A stretch of DNA of 64,000 bases from Lewinellaceae bacterium (GCA_016710765.1 JADJUJ010000020.1:62001-126000); one strand, 5' to 3'; numbered from the stretch's first letter, positions 16,488 through 25,898 are shown. The notes: generated by a model not told the origin, from the sequence alone. A program made the numbers and translations.

Positions 16488-17612
16488 TTACATGATGTAT
16501 TTTTTCAACCAGGAAATCTTACCCAAACCAATCATGGTTAAGGCTGAAACAAGGGTAACGACCACTGCCTGTAACAATCCGCCGTACCAGGGCGATACAG
16601 GCAATCCAAAAAAAGTATTGGCATAAAGGGGCAAACCCATGTACCCATTTTTAAACACATCCAACCAAAGCGCATGGATGAAATATACGCCAAAGCTCAC
16701 CTTTGAAAAGCGGCTAACCGCAGCGTTAATGCGCGGATACCTGCCGGAAAAAACCGACCAATCATAGTCTCGCAAAAACAAAAATAGCGCGAACGACATC
16801 AATACGACATTCGGACTAAAATAAATAAAATAGGTATTGACGTAGGTGTTCTCTTGTGCTGAGGCCCACCAGGTAACAACGGCGGTAAGTATGGGCATCG
16901 ACAGTGCCAATGCGTAAATCCATCGCTTGTTACGGATCGGGAAGGCCGCCAGGTAATACCCCAACACGTAAAAACCAATATAACCCAGCCATCCGATCGA
17001 CTTCACCACAATAAGGCTGGGAAAAAAATGCTGCAGGGCGGTAATGACAAAACAGAGCCCCAGAAAATACTCTACATCCTGCCGTTGCGCATGCCGAATC
17101 CATAAACGAAAAATGGGCGTCAACAGGTACATCCCCACAATCATGGGTATGAACCACATGTGAAAATAGACGTCTTGAAAAAAGATCTGCTCCCCGATAG
17201 CCTTCCAACTGATGGCTTTCCCGAAATAGATATCACCCCGATACTGATAAACCATGTATATGACCGTCCAGAAAGCAAACGGAATCATCACCCTGCCAAT
17301 CCGCTTTTTAAGAAAAACGGAAGTAGGCTCGGTGCGGGAGGGTTGCAGCATCAAACTGCCGCTCAGCATGATAAAAAAGGGAGTGGCCCAGCGCAGGAAA
17401 CTGTAGTAAACATCAGCAGCGATAAATTCGCTGGTGATGCCCGTCTCCGGGTTTAGTTCGTAAAGATACCCCCCAATAGCATGCATCTGCACTACGGCAA
17501 ATGCAGCCGCAGTCCGGATGTAGTTCGGATAAAGTCGTTCTAACTTTTTCTGGCTGGATTGCGCAACCGGAACAGCGACTTCTACACTCTCGTGGGTCGA
17601 AATGGGCCCCAT
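16488..17612 (-). CDS. Acyltransferase 3-family membrane protein
   Basis: A 374-residue protein with about ten membrane helices. It is typical of the OafA/acyltransferase 3 family, which O-acetylates surface polysaccharides. The N-terminal catalytic-type segment YPNYIRTAAAFAVVQMHA carries the conserved Arg and His of the first helix, and TPFFIMLSGSLML matches the family motif of the second. The N-terminal 27 residues are soluble and unusual in length. The substrate is unknown. A -7 element (17620-17627) lies 7 bases before the ATG, so the transcript is nearly leaderless. Confidence 0.85.
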   Translation of the reverse strand: MGPISTHESVEVAVPVAQSSQKKLERLYPNYIRTAAAFAVVQMHAIGGYLYELNPETGITSEFIAADVYYSFLRWATPFFIMLSGSLMLQPSRTEPTSVFLKKRIGRVMIPFAFWTVIYMVYQYRGDIYFGKAISWKAIGEQIFFQDVYFHMWFIPMIVGMYLLTPIFRLWIRHAQRQDVEYFLGLCFVITALQHFFPSLIVVKSIGWLGYIGFYVLGYYLAAFPIRNKRWIYALALSMPILTAVVTWWASAQENTYVNTYFIYFSPNVVLMSFALFLFLRDYDWSVFSGRYPRINAAVSRFSKVSFGVYFIHALWLDVFKNGYMGLPLYANTFFGLPVSPWYGGLLQAVVVTLVSALTMIGLGKISWLKKYIM

Positions 17613-17619
17613 AGCGCAG

Positions 17620-17627
17620 CAAATATA
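17620..17627 (-). promoter_or_regulatory. -7 promoter element for the acyltransferase gene
   Basis: The minus strand reads TATATTTG. It ends 7 bases before the start codon at 17612, leaving a leader of only a few bases. Confidence 0.5.
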
Positions 17628-17673
17628 GAGCGGTTGTCAGACTTCTCCCCAAAAAAATTTCAGGTAGAATAAA

Positions 17674-17711
17674 GCGATGCGCAGCGGTTGTACCAACCTG
17701 CTGCGCACCGC
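17674..17711 (-). terminator. Terminator of the M16 peptidase gene
   Basis: A GC-rich imperfect stem (GCGCAGCAGGTT against AACCGCTGCGC on the minus strand) is followed by TTTATT, 13 bases after the stop codon at 17724. Confidence 0.65.
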
Positions 17712-17723
17712 GTTTAATTTTTA

Positions 17724-20456
17724 TCAGGGTTTCTCCGCTTTTTTAAAGTCGCCGGCTTTCACCCGAATCATCCGGCTGTAGTCGAGGTATTGCTTCATTG
17801 CAGCATTCACCTGCTCCAGCGTTAATGTAGAAATGCCTTCTTCAAACTTGGCGTCCCACTGCATGTCGCGCCCATAGGAGAGGTAACTGTTCAGCGTGCC
17901 AGCGATGGCAGCGTCGGACGAGCGATTCACCTTCCGGGACTTGAGGTAGCCCGACTTGGCGGCTTCCAGTTCCTCGGCGGTAAAGCCCTCTTTGGCTACG
18001 CGCTCTATTTCCTCCTGAAAAGCCATTTCAAGTTTCTCCAGGTTTTCCGGATTGTAAATCATGAAGGCATTGAAGGAGCCATTGTTGTCTTGCGCACTGG
18101 CACTGAAACTGCCGCGAACGGTATAACTCAGGCCATCTTTTTGCCGGATCCGGGTGGCAAGGCGGGAATTCAAAAAGCCACCACCCAACATATACCCACC
18201 GATGGTAATCGCGGGATAATCCGGGTCATCATTGCGCATAGGAAAACCGTATCCCGCCACATAAATGGCATTGGCCTTGTCGGGCGTTTCTATGCTTTGT
18301 ACCTGCGCAGTAACCGGTTTATAATCATCCGAAATTCTTTGGTAGGGAGAAGGGCTTTTCCATTTTCCAAATGCAGTTTGCATCGTTGCCTTGATTTCCT
18401 TTGCATCGAAATCACCCACCACGGCAGCCGTGGCATTACTGGCACCATAAAAACGCTTGTAAAAATCGCGCACTTCCTTGATGGTGAGGGCTTCCACCGC
18501 GGCGCGCTCTTCCTCGAAAGTCATGACATAGCGCGGATCGCCCTTAGGATAAGGACTGTTGATCCGCTGAAAGGAACGAAATGCCAGCGCCTGCGGATCC
18601 GACTGTTGTTGTTCCAGTCCAGCCAGGTACTCGGTTTTCATTTTATTGAATTCCTCTTCAGGGAAAGTTGGCGCCAGCAGGATTTTACCTACCGTCTGGA
18701 TGGTTTCCGACAGGTGTTGCCGGTCTGTCTCGATGGAAACATTGACGCCGGATTCACTGCCGCGGATGTTGACGCGGGCTTTCAGGGCATCAAAGCGGTC
18801 GCCAATCTGCGCGCGATCGTATTCCTGGCATCCCATATCCAGCATGCTGGCGGTGAAATTGCCAACCACCGACATGTTCTGTAAGGTTTTGACATCGCCA
18901 AAGCGAAGCGTTATAACAGCATTCACACCATCACCGCGGTTTTCTTTTGGCAAAAAGGCATATTGCATCCCATTGGGCAGGCTTCCCCGCTCGGTGCGGC
19001 TTTCAATGATCGCCGGGGTGGGGTCAAAATCTTCCCCAACGGCCACAGCTTCCCTGCCTTTGTAGTCTTTCAACAGGGCATCCAGGTCCGGCACCGGAGG
19101 AATTTCCGCCCGGTCAGGGGTAGCGGTGGGGACGAAATATCCCATCGTCCGGTTGTCGTCGCGGAAATAACGCATGGCCACACGGGCTACATCTTCTGGC
19201 GTTACTTTCTCAATGTTGTCGCGGTACAGAAAAGCAAGTCGCCAGTCACCCTGTCCAATGTATTCACTCAGGCGAAGCCCAACCCGGTCGGATTGTTTCA
19301 AAAACATCTCAAACGACTTCAGGATTCGGGTCTTGGCCTTGTCCACATCTTCTTGCGTAGGCGGATTGTCTTTCAGGCCATCAATCACCCCAAACAAAGC
19401 GGTCCGGGCAGAGTCGATGGACTGGTTCTGGCGCAAATCGGCAGAGATAATGATCACGCCTGCTTCCGCAAAACCAGAGGCGCCGCCACCAACGGATACC
19501 ACTTTTTGGGTTTCCACCATGGCCTTGTACAGCCTGCCTGAAGGCTCGTCGCTCAACAAGTTCATTAATACCGACAATGCCGGATAGTCCGCATGCGAGG
19601 CCGCTGGAATCCGGTACATGCAGTCCATAACCTGTACATCGCCCGTTCTGCGGAGGGTTAAGCTGCGCTCGCCGTCCTGCGTAGGTTCCGACGTGTAGGT
19701 TGTGATCAGTTTCCGCTCCGGCTTTGGAATTTTGCCAAAATATTCCTGCACCATGTTAAGCGTTATTTGCTCATCAATTTTTCCGGCAATCACGAGCACG
19801 GCATTATCTGGCTGGTAGTAATGGTGGTAAAATGCCTGCAACCGCTCTATGGGTGCGCCTTCGATATCCGATTTTTCACCAATGGTGGAATGCCCGTAAT
19901 TGTGCCACTGAAATACGGTACCCAGCATCCGTTTGTACAACACGCCCCCCGGACTGTTCTCTCCCCGCTCATATTCGTTGCGAACCACGGAGAACTCACT
20001 TTCCAGGTCTTTACGGGCGACGTAAGAATTGACCATACGATCGGACTCCAGGTCGAGTGCCCAGCGCAGGTTTTCATCCGTTGCATCGAAGGTTTCGTAG
20101 TAATTGGTGCGATCAAATGAGGTGGTTCCATTCGGGCGGGCGCCATGCTCCGAAAGTTCCTGCGGAATGTTCGGATGCCCGGGCGTGCCCTTGAAGACCA
20201 TGTGTTCGAGCAGGTGGGCCATGCCGGTTTCACCATAACCTTCGTGGCGGGAGCCAACTTTGTAGGTGATGTTTACCGTAATGATTTGCTTGGACGCATC
20301 TGGGAAAAGAAGGACCCGAAGCCCATTGGGCAGGCTGTATTCGGTAATGCCTTCCACCGCGGTCACTTTTTGCACTCCGGGCGGAAGCCGGAGCGCCTGG
20401 GCATACATGCTGCCTGCAAACAACAGACAAACAAAAAAGGTGGAGATGAATTTCAT
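17724..20456 (-). CDS. M16 (insulinase/pitrilysin) family zinc peptidase, two-module
   Basis: A 910-residue secreted or periplasmic zinc peptidase. An N-terminal signal peptide ends at MYAQ (about residue 20). The first M16 module has the inverted zinc motif H81-x-x-E84-H85 (HLLEHMVFKG) with the distal Glu in the VVRNEYERGEN region. The second module (about 480-910) lacks the motif, as usual for pitrilysin-type enzymes whose C-terminal half is structural. Members degrade peptides in the periplasm. It follows the Sua5-like gene on the same strand with a 78-bp gap and ends at a terminator. Confidence 0.92.
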   Translation of the reverse strand: MKFISTFFVCLLFAGSMYAQALRLPPGVQKVTAVEGITEYSLPNGLRVLLFPDASKQIITVNITYKVGSRHEGYGETGMAHLLEHMVFKGTPGHPNIPQELSEHGARPNGTTSFDRTNYYETFDATDENLRWALDLESDRMVNSYVARKDLESEFSVVRNEYERGENSPGGVLYKRMLGTVFQWHNYGHSTIGEKSDIEGAPIERLQAFYHHYYQPDNAVLVIAGKIDEQITLNMVQEYFGKIPKPERKLITTYTSEPTQDGERSLTLRRTGDVQVMDCMYRIPAASHADYPALSVLMNLLSDEPSGRLYKAMVETQKVVSVGGGASGFAEAGVIIISADLRQNQSIDSARTALFGVIDGLKDNPPTQEDVDKAKTRILKSFEMFLKQSDRVGLRLSEYIGQGDWRLAFLYRDNIEKVTPEDVARVAMRYFRDDNRTMGYFVPTATPDRAEIPPVPDLDALLKDYKGREAVAVGEDFDPTPAIIESRTERGSLPNGMQYAFLPKENRGDGVNAVITLRFGDVKTLQNMSVVGNFTASMLDMGCQEYDRAQIGDRFDALKARVNIRGSESGVNVSIETDRQHLSETIQTVGKILLAPTFPEEEFNKMKTEYLAGLEQQQSDPQALAFRSFQRINSPYPKGDPRYVMTFEEERAAVEALTIKEVRDFYKRFYGASNATAAVVGDFDAKEIKATMQTAFGKWKSPSPYQRISDDYKPVTAQVQSIETPDKANAIYVAGYGFPMRNDDPDYPAITIGGYMLGGGFLNSRLATRIRQKDGLSYTVRGSFSASAQDNNGSFNAFMIYNPENLEKLEMAFQEEIERVAKEGFTAEELEAAKSGYLKSRKVNRSSDAAIAGTLNSYLSYGRDMQWDAKFEEGISTLTLEQVNAAMKQYLDYSRMIRVKAGDFKKAEKP

Positions 20457-20534
20457 GGAAAAACGTTAAGCGTTGTGGTGAAAAATTGGTTGCTTTTTTT
20501 TTAGCGAATATATGGTGTAATCTGCGGAACAAGA

Positions 20535-21407
20535 TCATTTGGCAGCAGCCCGTTTCAGCCGGTCGTTGATGGCCATTCCCAGGCCCTGGTTGGGCGCCCA
20601 GTTGGCCACGATCAGATCAACATCGGCCTGATCCATAACCCTTAACGCGGCAAAAAGGTTTTGCGCCGCTTCGGTATCCTGCCCCCGCTCCGACAACACC
20701 GTGGTTTGCACCATCGGATGCAGCATTTTTCCTGGCAGGGAACCCGAATAAAGTATCAAACCGATGCGTTGATGCATAGGCAATAGTGCGCCATTGAACC
20801 AAATTGAATCACCCTGAAAACTAAGTTCTCCAACCCACAGGGGTTTTCGCGGAGCGTAATGCGACAACAACATGCCCGGTGCTGCCGGGTTACTGCTTTC
20901 GTTCAATTGAACCGTAACTGTAATCTTTCCCGCCAGCTGGTCCATAACGTGGGCTGCTGTTGTAGGGCTGATGTAACCAAATGGGTTAGCACTTGGCGCA
21001 GCAAGGGGAAAGTCCAGCTGCTGCAACAAAGCCTGGGCCATTGGGTGTGCAGGGCACCGAAGGGCAACCCTGCTGAGACCCGAAGTTACAATGTCGGGAA
21101 TGCTGGAGGTTTTGGGCAGTAATAAGGTAAGCGGGCCCGGCCAGAAATGTGCCATAAGCCGCTCCGCAGCCGCGGGTACAGCCGTTACAAAGGGGCTAAC
21201 TGCTGCCTGGCTGGGCACATGAACAATCAGTGGATCGAATGAGGGCCGGTTTTTGGTAGCAAATATTTTTACCACGGCAGCGGGTTGCAGTGCATTGGCA
21301 GCCAGCCCGTAAACGGTCTCCGTAGGGATGGCCACGCACTCCCCTTTTCGCAGCCATTCGGCAGCAAGGGCAATTTCTCTTCCGGAGATTGTTGTAAAAC
21401 TATCCAC
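20535..21407 (-). CDS. Sua5/YciO/YrdC-family threonylcarbamoyl-AMP synthase with internal deletion
   Basis: Sua5/TsaC makes threonylcarbamoyl-AMP for the t6A tRNA modification. The YrdC domain has AIPTETVYGLAANA, the KxR-type element ATKNRPSFDPLIVHV and the SxN element APSANPFG. The C-terminal Sua5 domain begins at SSNPAAPGMLLSHYAPR. Between them, the usual stretch with DGG, the ES/PST-IVD motif and the LRPG motif is absent: the protein goes from MDQLAGKI straight to TVTVQLNESS. Length is 290 residues against roughly 320-350 for the family. I placed the start at GTG 21407, because the upstream TTG lies inside the -7 element. Confidence 0.8.
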   Translation of the reverse strand: MDSFTTISGREIALAAEWLRKGECVAIPTETVYGLAANALQPAAVVKIFATKNRPSFDPLIVHVPSQAAVSPFVTAVPAAAERLMAHFWPGPLTLLLPKTSSIPDIVTSGLSRVALRCPAHPMAQALLQQLDFPLAAPSANPFGYISPTTAAHVMDQLAGKITVTVQLNESSNPAAPGMLLSHYAPRKPLWVGELSFQGDSIWFNGALLPMHQRIGLILYSGSLPGKMLHPMVQTTVLSERGQDTEAAQNLFAALRVMDQADVDLIVANWAPNQGLGMAINDRLKRAAAK

Positions 21408-21413
21408 TTTACT

Positions 21414-21421
21414 CAAAAGTA
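21414..21421 (-). promoter_or_regulatory. -7 promoter element for the Sua5-like gene
   Basis: The minus strand reads TACTTTTG. It overlaps an upstream TTG codon and ends 6 bases before GTG 21407, which implies a leaderless or nearly leaderless message. Confidence 0.5.
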
Positions 21422-21542
21422 TGGTTGCAACAAAATTCCAACAATTCCCGTTTACCTGTTGTTTTTCGGCTCAACAATCTTTGAAACGAATCGAAATGGG
21501 TCAAAAACCTACAAAGAATCGGATACTTATTGCAAAAGGTCC

Positions 21543-21550
21543 TAACTTTG
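21543..21550 (+). promoter_or_regulatory. -7 promoter element for the HAD gene
   Basis: TAACTTTG matches the TAnnTTTG consensus and lies 15 bases before ATG 21566. Confidence 0.55.
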
Positions 21551-21565
21551 CGTAAAAATCACACC

Positions 21566-22009
21566 ATGTCTGAGATGTCAAACAACGAAAATAATTTAAA
21601 GGAAGCATTTAACGAAAAAGGCGACCGTATCAGCCCGCTTTTGCCCCAAAATATTCGAAATTTCCTCATTGATATTGATGGAACCATTTGCGATGATGTG
21701 CCCAATGAGGAGCCCGAGCGGATGGCTACCGTTCTCCCTTACCCGGATGCCCTGTCCATGCTCAACAAATGGTACGATGAAGGGCATGTCATTTTCTTTT
21801 TTACCAGCCGTACAGAAGCCCACAGGAGTGTAACCGAGGAGTGGCTACACAAACACGGTTTTAAGTTCCAGGGCATTATATTTGGCAAGCCTCGTGGCGG
21901 GAACTACCACTGGATCGACAACCACATCGTACGGGCCACCCGTTTCAAGGGTAAATTCACTGACTTAGTAATCAAAACGCAAGAAATTGAGGTTTTTTCG
22001 GAAGAATAG
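21566..22009 (+). CDS. HAD-superfamily small phosphatase-like protein
   Basis: A 147-residue cytoplasmic protein with HAD motifs: motif I in NFLIDIDGTICDD (nucleophile Asp and acid/base Asp), motif II Thr/Ser in IFFFTSRTE, and a late HWIDNH region. Databases often label relatives phosphoheptose isomerase or polynucleotide kinase-like phosphatase; neither is demonstrated. It resembles LCN-type capsule phosphatases with a minimal cap. ATG 21566 (MSEMSNNEN) was preferred; ATG 21575 is possible. A SdiA-regulated-like gene follows after 53 bp. Confidence 0.75.
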   Translation: MSEMSNNENNLKEAFNEKGDRISPLLPQNIRNFLIDIDGTICDDVPNEEPERMATVLPYPDALSMLNKWYDEGHVIFFFTSRTEAHRSVTEEWLHKHGFKFQGIIFGKPRGGNYHWIDNHIVRATRFKGKFTDLVIKTQEIEVFSEE

Positions 22010-22062
22010 GACATAAGTATGCTGCTTACCCCGTTTATTACGACAGCCTATTATCCCGTTCC

Positions 22063-22959
22063 ATGAATCCACTTCGAGCCTTTTCTACTGCTTACCCCGT
22101 GCTGCTGTTGCTGGTACTGACCGCTTTTTGCGGTTTGTCGAGAAAACACAAGGCAAATGCTGCCAACAAAGCAGGCAACGATTTCCCTTACGCGCTGGAA
22201 ACGCCAGACAACCGCGTCGTGCTGCCCCAGTCCGGTTTGCATGAAATATCTGCCCTCAGCCCAACCAACGACCCCAATATCCTTTTGTGCATTTCAGATG
22301 AAATCGGAGAATTTTATTTGATCAATGCCCAAACCGGCGCCACTATACGGCGAGTTCTCTTTCGCGATCACGGTGATTTTGAGGGCACCGAAATGGTGCA
22401 TGATACCCTTTATGCCCTGAAAAGCGATGGCAAAATTTTCGAAATCGCCCCAACCCTCGATTCCACGGCAAGCAGCCGGGAATACCAAACCTCGCTCAGC
22501 AAAGAAAACGACATGGAGGGACTGTGCTATGATGCAAAACGAAACGCCTTGCTGCTCGCCTGCAAAGAAAACCCTGAATCAAACAAGCCGCGCAATATTT
22601 ACGCTTTTGACCTTGCGCTAAAACAACTTGACCCACAGGCTGTTTATACCATTGATCCTGACGAGGTAGCCCGATTGGCCCCTACCCGCATCGACGAAAA
22701 AGCACACAATTTCAGTCCTTCCGGAATAGCCATCCACCCCATTTCAGGAGATGTTTATGTGCTGTCAACCGCGAAAAAAAGATTGGTTGTATTGGATTAC
22801 CAAACCGGAAACATTAAATACGTGCAATATTTGACGAAAAGTGTCATACCTCAGCCAGAAGGTATTGCTTTTGACCCCAAAGGAAATTTATTCATCAGCA
22901 GTGAAGGCCGTTCGGGCGACGCCTTTTTGCTGCAGTACCATTACCAAAAATCAAAATAA
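22063..22959 (+). CDS. SdiA-regulated-domain (YjiK-like) beta-propeller protein
   Basis: A 298-residue exported protein with a hydrophobic N-terminal segment (VLLLLVLTAFC), possibly a lipoprotein although the residue before Cys is Phe rather than Ala/Gly. The rest is a repeated beta-propeller with the SdiA-regulated family pattern: LHEISALS, EFYLINAQTG, GDFEGTEMV, DMEGLCYD, SPSGIAIHP and QPEGIAFDPKGNLFISSEG. The biochemical role of the family is unknown. It is followed 8 bases later by a MarR regulator and probably co-transcribed with it. Confidence 0.8.
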   Translation: MNPLRAFSTAYPVLLLLVLTAFCGLSRKHKANAANKAGNDFPYALETPDNRVVLPQSGLHEISALSPTNDPNILLCISDEIGEFYLINAQTGATIRRVLFRDHGDFEGTEMVHDTLYALKSDGKIFEIAPTLDSTASSREYQTSLSKENDMEGLCYDAKRNALLLACKENPESNKPRNIYAFDLALKQLDPQAVYTIDPDEVARLAPTRIDEKAHNFSPSGIAIHPISGDVYVLSTAKKRLVVLDYQTGNIKYVQYLTKSVIPQPEGIAFDPKGNLFISSEGRSGDAFLLQYHYQKSK

Positions 22960-22967
22960 AACTGCTC

Positions 22968-23420
22968 ATGAGAATTGAGGAAGAAATCAAAACCTCCAAA
23001 TTTCAAAACGAGTACCATAAAGTCAACTTGAACATTTTGTTTACGGCTGGGTGGTTGAAGGGTAATATTGCCCATAGTTTGAAGCCATTTGATATTACCA
23101 GCGAGCAGTACAATGTCATGCGCATTGTTCGCGGACAGAGTCCTAAAAGCGTATGCGTAAAAGACATCACGCATCGCATGCTGGATAGGAATTCCAATAC
23201 CACCCGTATTATCGATCGTCTGGAAGGTAAAAACCTTTTACAACGCATAACTTCCGACCGCGATCGGCGCGAACGATCCATCCAGTTGACGCCGGCAGGG
23301 TTTGATCTGCTCAGCGCTATTGATCATGCCTGGGAAAAAAATGCACCCCATGCTGCCGGTTCCTTGAATTTGGAGGAAGCCAAAGAGCTCAATCACTTGC
23401 TCGATAAACTTCGGGGCTAA
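22968..23420 (+). CDS. MarR-family transcriptional regulator
   Basis: A 150-residue winged-helix regulator. The MarR core is visible: an N-terminal dimerisation helix, SEQYNVMRIVRG, the recognition helix region ITHRMLDRNSNTTRIIDRLE, and the wing RITSDRDRRERSIQLTPAG. MarR proteins bind palindromic operators as dimers and usually release DNA on ligand binding. It follows the SdiA-regulated-like gene by 8 bases. The 286-bp gap after it (23421-23706) holds only the odhB promoter as far as I can see. Confidence 0.9.
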   Translation: MRIEEEIKTSKFQNEYHKVNLNILFTAGWLKGNIAHSLKPFDITSEQYNVMRIVRGQSPKSVCVKDITHRMLDRNSNTTRIIDRLEGKNLLQRITSDRDRRERSIQLTPAGFDLLSAIDHAWEKNAPHAAGSLNLEEAKELNHLLDKLRG

Positions 23421-23638
23421 TTTTCGCTTTGGGTATTGCACTTTGGCATAGCCATATTTATAAATACCTGAAAATAAAGCCATTGCGACCAAAAATGCAT
23501 TCAACAAGTCACAACATCTCAAAACAAGTCGCTCCCAAAGCCTACAAACTAAAGGCCAAAGATCAGACAAAATGGTTCCTAAACTGGATATCCGGGAATT
23601 TTGAAACTTGAAACTTTGAATCTTCCCCCGCTTCCCGC

Positions 23639-23646
23639 TACTTTTG
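23639..23646 (+). promoter_or_regulatory. -7 promoter element for odhB
   Basis: TACTTTTG lies 60 bases before the odhB ATG and fits the Bacteroidota -7 consensus. Confidence 0.55.
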
Positions 23647-23706
23647 CGCTTCCTGAGCAACCCGCTCGAAAATCCGCTTTTTATACCACACAAGAAGAAA
23701 CATATA

Positions 23707-24941
23707 ATGGCCGTAATTGAATTAAAAATCCCCAATCTGGGCGAATCCATAACCAGTGTAACGTTTTCAAAATGGCTAAAGCCAGACGGCTCCATTGTGG
23801 CCATGGACGAACCTATTTGTGAAATAGAAACAGAAAAGGCCAATCAGGAAATAGCTGCCGAATCGGGTGGTAAATTGATATGGGTAGCCAAAGAGGGTGA
23901 AGACCTCGAAATAGGAAGCCTTTACGCCAAAATTGATACCAGTGCCAGCGAAGCAACTGCGGCCAAATCGCCAACGCCTGCCGCTGAAACCAAAACACCC
24001 GTTGAACCCGCTGTACCGGCAAGTACCAGCAGCAGTTATGCCGAGGGTCACCCCTCCCCTGCTGCTGCAAAAATTCTGGCCGATGGCGGTGTTGCTGCCA
24101 CAGCGGTGAAAGGCTCTGGCGTCGGTGGAAGCATTACCAAAGAAGATGCAGAAAAGCCGTTACAGAAAAGCCTGCCGCACCTGCTACCCCGGCGCCTGCT
24201 GCAAAGCCTGCTGCCATCGCAGCACCTGCTACTGCTTTTTCACGGAATGAAAAACGCGAACGCATGTCGCGTATGCGCCGCACCATTGCCAAACGCCTGG
24301 TGAGTGCCAAGAACAATACTGCCATGCTGACCACTTTCAACGAGGTGGACATGAGCGGTATCATGGCGCTGCGGGAAAAATACCAGGAAGCATTTGTCAA
24401 AAAATACGGCATCAAGCTCGGCTTTATGTCGCTCTTCGCCAAGGCCTGTGCCAAAGTATTGATGGAAATGCCGGATGTGAATGCATTTATCGACGGTGAT
24501 GAAATCATTTACCACGAATACGCCGACATCAGCATCGCCATCAGCACCCCTAACGGACTGGTGGTGCCCCCCATACGCAACGTAGAAAGCCTGCAATTCC
24601 ATGAAGTGGAAATGCAGTTGAAGGACCTTTCCTCAAAGGCCCGGGACGGAAAGCTGTCGCTGGATGAAATGAGCGGTGGAACGTTTACCATTACCAACGG
24701 CGGCGTATTTGGCAGTCTGATGAGCACACCCATCATCAATGAGCCGCAAAGCGCTATTCTCGGCATGCACGCCATCAAAGAACGCCCCATGGCGGTCAAT
24801 GGTGAAGTTGTGATAAGGCCGATGATGTATCTTGCCCTCAGCTACGATCACCGGGTAGTTGATGGATCCAGTTCAGTGACCTTCCTGGTGAAGGTGAAGA
24901 ACCTGCTGGAAGACCCGATCAACCTTTTACTGGATATCTGA
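23707..24941 (+). CDS. odhB: Dihydrolipoyl acyltransferase E2, 2-oxoglutarate dehydrogenase type (one -1 frameshift)
   Basis: The E2 core of the 2-oxoglutarate dehydrogenase complex, which moves succinyl groups from lipoyl-lysine to CoA. The N-terminal lipoyl domain (about 1-78) has lipoyl lysine in EIETEKANQEI. Next come an Ala/Pro linker, the E3-binding domain (HPSPAAAKILADGG...GVGGSITKEDAE), a second linker and the catalytic domain with LSYDHRVVDGS. The frame breaks at A4 24152-24155; reading GAAAAAGCC there restores AVTEKPAAPATPAPAAKP and joins the catalytic half. Corrected length is about 411 residues, normal for SucB. This is probably a sequence error in a central metabolic gene. The E1 gene is not adjacent. 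A branched-chain or pyruvate E2 is possible but less likely. Confidence 0.88.
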
Positions 24942-24963
24942 TTTTTACTGCAATGATAAACAG

Positions 24964-24997
24964 GAGCCGGAGGATCTATCTTCCGGCTCTTTTTTTG
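24964..24997 (+). terminator. Rho-independent terminator after odhB
   Basis: GAGCCGGA/TCCGGCTC stem with a 10-base loop followed by eight T residues, 22 bases after the odhB stop. It ends three bases before the start codon of the next gene. Confidence 0.85.
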
Positions 24998-25000
24998 CCC

Positions 25001-25864
25001 ATGTCGCGTCTTACTTTTATCGTATTGTGCCTGCTTATCCCAGCCGCTTCTCCAGCACAGGGGCCAATTGATGGCTATCTGAAAGGTAAAGGTGTACTGG
25101 ATATCGTGCCGTCCTTTTCCTTTTTGAGCGCCAATACGCTTCTCGGCGCCGGTCAGCAAACATTCAATGTACCTTACAAGGGCAACTTGCTCAGCGTATT
25201 TGCTGAATATGGTATTTCCAAAAAACTGGACGCAGTTGCCACCATTCCTTATGTGTTCACCAGCACACAAAGCGGGTTTCAGGATGGTGGTATCTACCTG
25301 AAATACCGTCCTGTTTACGCCTCCTTAAAAAATGGTAGCAAACTGGGTATATTGGCTGGCGCGGGCTACAGTTTCCCGCTTTCTCAATATCAACCCATTG
25401 CAGAAGGCGCACTGGGGCAGCGTGCTCAGGTACTTCCGCTCCGCGCCATTTTTCAATGGGAAACACCGCTAGGGCTTTTCTGCAATTTCACTGCAGGGTA
25501 CCATGTCAGGCTCGATGAACTTTCGACCGCAGATGTCGCCCTGATCCGACAACAGCGCCCGGATTACCAGGCCATTTCACCACCCGATTTTAGCACCCTG
25601 CTGTTCAAAATTGGGTTCCCGGCAGCTCATTTTTACACTGATGCCTGGCTGGAAAGACAAGTTACCCGCGGCGGAAACAACTACACACCTGGACTGGCCG
25701 ACCTGCCACAAGCATTCGGTGTGGACTACACACAGATCGGTGGCACGCTTTTTTACACAGAGAACGGGAAGAACGGATTTATCCTGAGTGGCAGTTACAT
25801 CCTCAACGGCCGGAATGTCAGCAAGGTGCTGCGCATAACCGTAGGGGCGGTGTTGAAAATATAG
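25001..25864 (+). CDS. Predicted outer-membrane beta-barrel protein
   Basis: A 287-residue protein with a signal peptide (LTFIVLCLLIPAASPAQG). It has alternating amphipathic beta-strands, many aromatic-flanked turns and a C-terminal strand, typical of Bacteroidota outer-membrane barrels. FAEYGISKKLDAVATIPYV resembles transporter-like or DUF-type barrels. No specific function can be given. I chose ATG 25001 (MSRLTFIVL); an upstream in-frame ATG at 24953 lies inside the odhB terminator. The gene therefore starts directly after a terminator and must rely on read-through or a promoter I cannot see. Confidence 0.65.
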   Translation: MSRLTFIVLCLLIPAASPAQGPIDGYLKGKGVLDIVPSFSFLSANTLLGAGQQTFNVPYKGNLLSVFAEYGISKKLDAVATIPYVFTSTQSGFQDGGIYLKYRPVYASLKNGSKLGILAGAGYSFPLSQYQPIAEGALGQRAQVLPLRAIFQWETPLGLFCNFTAGYHVRLDELSTADVALIRQQRPDYQAISPPDFSTLLFKIGFPAAHFYTDAWLERQVTRGGNNYTPGLADLPQAFGVDYTQIGGTLFYTENGKNGFILSGSYILNGRNVSKVLRITVGAVLKI

Positions 25865-25898
25865 TACGGTTTTGCCGCGAACAGCACGGCATTAGGTT

